From NCBI GenBank assembly GCA_934229335.1, contig CAKQDQ010000144.1:1-5783 (forward strand): DNA of 5,783 bases, written 5' to 3'. Below, piece by piece: positions 4,740-5,783 of the stretch. The position numbers and the translations under genes were made by a program. Source of the DNA: an uncultured Prevotella sp. (GTDB lineage Bacteria > Bacteroidota > Bacteroidia > Bacteroidales > Bacteroidaceae). Position 1 is the stretch's first letter, and the number at the start of each line of letters is the position of its first letter. The notes under the pieces were generated by a model. That model was not told the DNA's origin and searched no databases. It saw only the letters and a program-made list of their open reading frames with translations.

Positions 4740-5783
4740 CTATTCTGCACTTTCATTCTTTGAAAACTTCTCTGCCAAATAGTGTGCCGTTACGCTGCGA
4801 CCGTTGGTCAGTATCTCCTCAGGAGTACCTGTAGCAACTATCTCTCCTCCATTCTTACCTCCTTCGGGTCCCATATCTATCACATAGTCCGCACACTTTA
4901 TCACATCCATGTTATGCTCCACCACAATTATGGTGTGTCCACGCTTCAATAATTCATCAAAAGCATGAAGAAGGCGACGAATGTCATGAAAGTGTAAGCC
5001 TGTTGTAGGCTCATCAAATATAAACAACGTATGTTCCTGTTTCTCCAGACTTATATAATACGCTAACTTTACTCGCTGGTTTTCGCCCCCCGACAATGTT
5101 GACGAGGACTGTCCTAACTGTACATAGCCTAAACCGACCTCCTCAAGTGGCAACAAACGTGAGATGATGGTATGCAATAAGTTGCAGATAACTTTACTGC
5201 GCGTTCTACTCCGCAGGTCGCTGTCTTTCGCCTTATCTTCTTCCTTATCAAGGCAATCAGAGAAAAAAGCTATTGCTTCAGAAACCGTCATCGACAGTAC
5301 GTCGTTGATATTCTTGCCCGCATAACGTATATCTAACACCTCACGCTTAAAGCGTTGACCATGACACGCATCACACACCAATGTCAGGTCTGCCATAAAC
5401 TGCATCTCTACATTTACGACACCTGCCCCCTTACACTCCTCACAACGTCCTCCTTCTGCATTGAAAGAGAAATACTGAGGCGTTATATTCATCTGCTGCG
5501 CCAGAGGCTGCTCTGCGTAAAGCTGTCTGATAGCATCATACGCCTTGATATACGTTGCTGGATTGGAACGGGTACTCTTTCCTATCGGATTCTGGTCTAC
5601 CATCTCCACATGCTTTATTACCTTGACATCACCCTCTAACGAAGAGTATGCCCCAGGCATTTCAGCAACAAGACCAAGACTACGGCGAAGCAACGGGTAG
5701 AGAGTGCCTCGCACAAGAGAAGATTTACCAGAACCACTGACACCTGTTACAACGGTCATTACATTGAGAGGGAAAACAGCATC
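4740..5783 (-). CDS. uvrA: UvrA excinuclease ABC subunit A, C-terminal part, cut by window edge (second-type paralogue)
   Basis: UvrA is the damage-sensing dimeric ATPase of nucleotide excision repair; it loads UvrB onto damaged DNA. The visible 347 residues are the second ABC half. The frame runs off the right edge, beginning DAVFPLNV before the Met at 5759. Numbered from that Met: Walker A GVSGSGKSS (6-14), a zinc finger C106-x2-C109-x19-C129-x2-C132, the ABC signature LSGGENQR (222-229), Walker B FIFDEPTTGLH (246-256) and the switch histidine in EHN (281-283). UvrA proteins usually have about 940 residues. The wording 'YYISLEKQEHTLFIFDEP' differs from the standard 'KRDTGKTLYILDEP' type, and I recall it from a second UvrA found in Bacteroidota, so this may not be the only uvrA in the genome. 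The stretch 167-207 (about 5139-5261) is longer than in E. coli by about 25 residues and is rich in Lys, Asp and Arg. Confidence 0.93.
   Translation of the reverse strand, partial: DAVFPLNVMTVVTGVSGSGKSSLVRGTLYPLLRRSLGLVAEMPGAYSSLEGDVKVIKHVEMVDQNPIGKSTRSNPATYIKAYDAIRQLYAEQPLAQQMNITPQYFSFNAEGGRCEECKGAGVVNVEMQFMADLTLVCDACHGQRFKREVLDIRYAGKNINDVLSMTVSEAIAFFSDCLDKEEDKAKDSDLRSRTRSKVICNLLHTIISRLLPLEEVGLGYVQLGQSSSTLSGGENQRVKLAYYISLEKQEHTLFIFDEPTTGLHFHDIRRLLHAFDELLKRGHTIIVVEHNMDVIKCADYVIDMGPEGGKNGGEIVATGTPEEILTNGRSVTAHYLAEKFSKNESAE

Overview
The window looks like chromosomal DNA from a Bacteroidota species, most likely Prevotella or a close relative. The base composition is AT-leaning. Start sites mostly lack a Shine-Dalgarno sequence. 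Several intergenic regions carry the Bacteroidota -7 promoter box (TAnnTTTG). The proteins (a class A PBP with a QKPIEWVIAIKLE block, a pyrB-pyrI pair, a rubrerythrin and an 'FIFDEPTTGLHFHD' UvrA) have a Bacteroidota flavour. This placement is a judgement from remembered family sequences, not from a search.

Layout, left to right. (1) Positions 1-722, minus strand: the N-terminal 240 residues of a class A penicillin-binding protein (glycosyltransferase domain), cut by the left edge. (2) A 119-bp divergent spacer with a perfect minus-strand -7 box for the PBP gene and a near-perfect plus-strand box for pyrB. (3) pyrB (842-1786) and pyrI (1822-2277), plus strand: the catalytic and regulatory chains of aspartate transcarbamoylase, which together make the allosteric enzyme of pyrimidine synthesis. 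(4) 2278-2621: a 344-bp gene-free stretch occupied largely by an intricate palindromic element (2308-2528). (5) 2622-3611, minus strand: an Rpn/PD-(D/E)XK family nuclease with a 12-bp tandem repeat coding for a Gly-x-Ala-Glu tail, and a possible internal start for a short C-terminal product. (6) 3612-3940: a 329-bp divergent spacer with the nuclease promoter and a strong ribosome binding site, a tandem array of 22-bp repeats, and a perfect -7 box for the next gene. (7) 3941-4480, plus strand: rubrerythrin, an oxidative stress diiron peroxidase. (8) 4481-4739: a convergent spacer with three separate perfect hairpins. (9) 4740-5783, minus strand: the C-terminal third of a UvrA excinuclease ATPase, cut by the right edge. 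It resembles the second UvrA type of Bacteroidota and has a lengthened linker.

Most genes are ordinary housekeeping or stress functions and, apart from pyrBI, do not form one pathway. The unusual material is the Rpn nuclease, with a possible intragenic antitoxin and an expandable repeat, and the three intergenic spaces. Those hold a 221-bp nested inverted-repeat element, a 22-bp tandem array and a cluster of hairpins, none explained by the coding genes. No tRNA, rRNA, CRISPR array or complete insertion sequence was seen.
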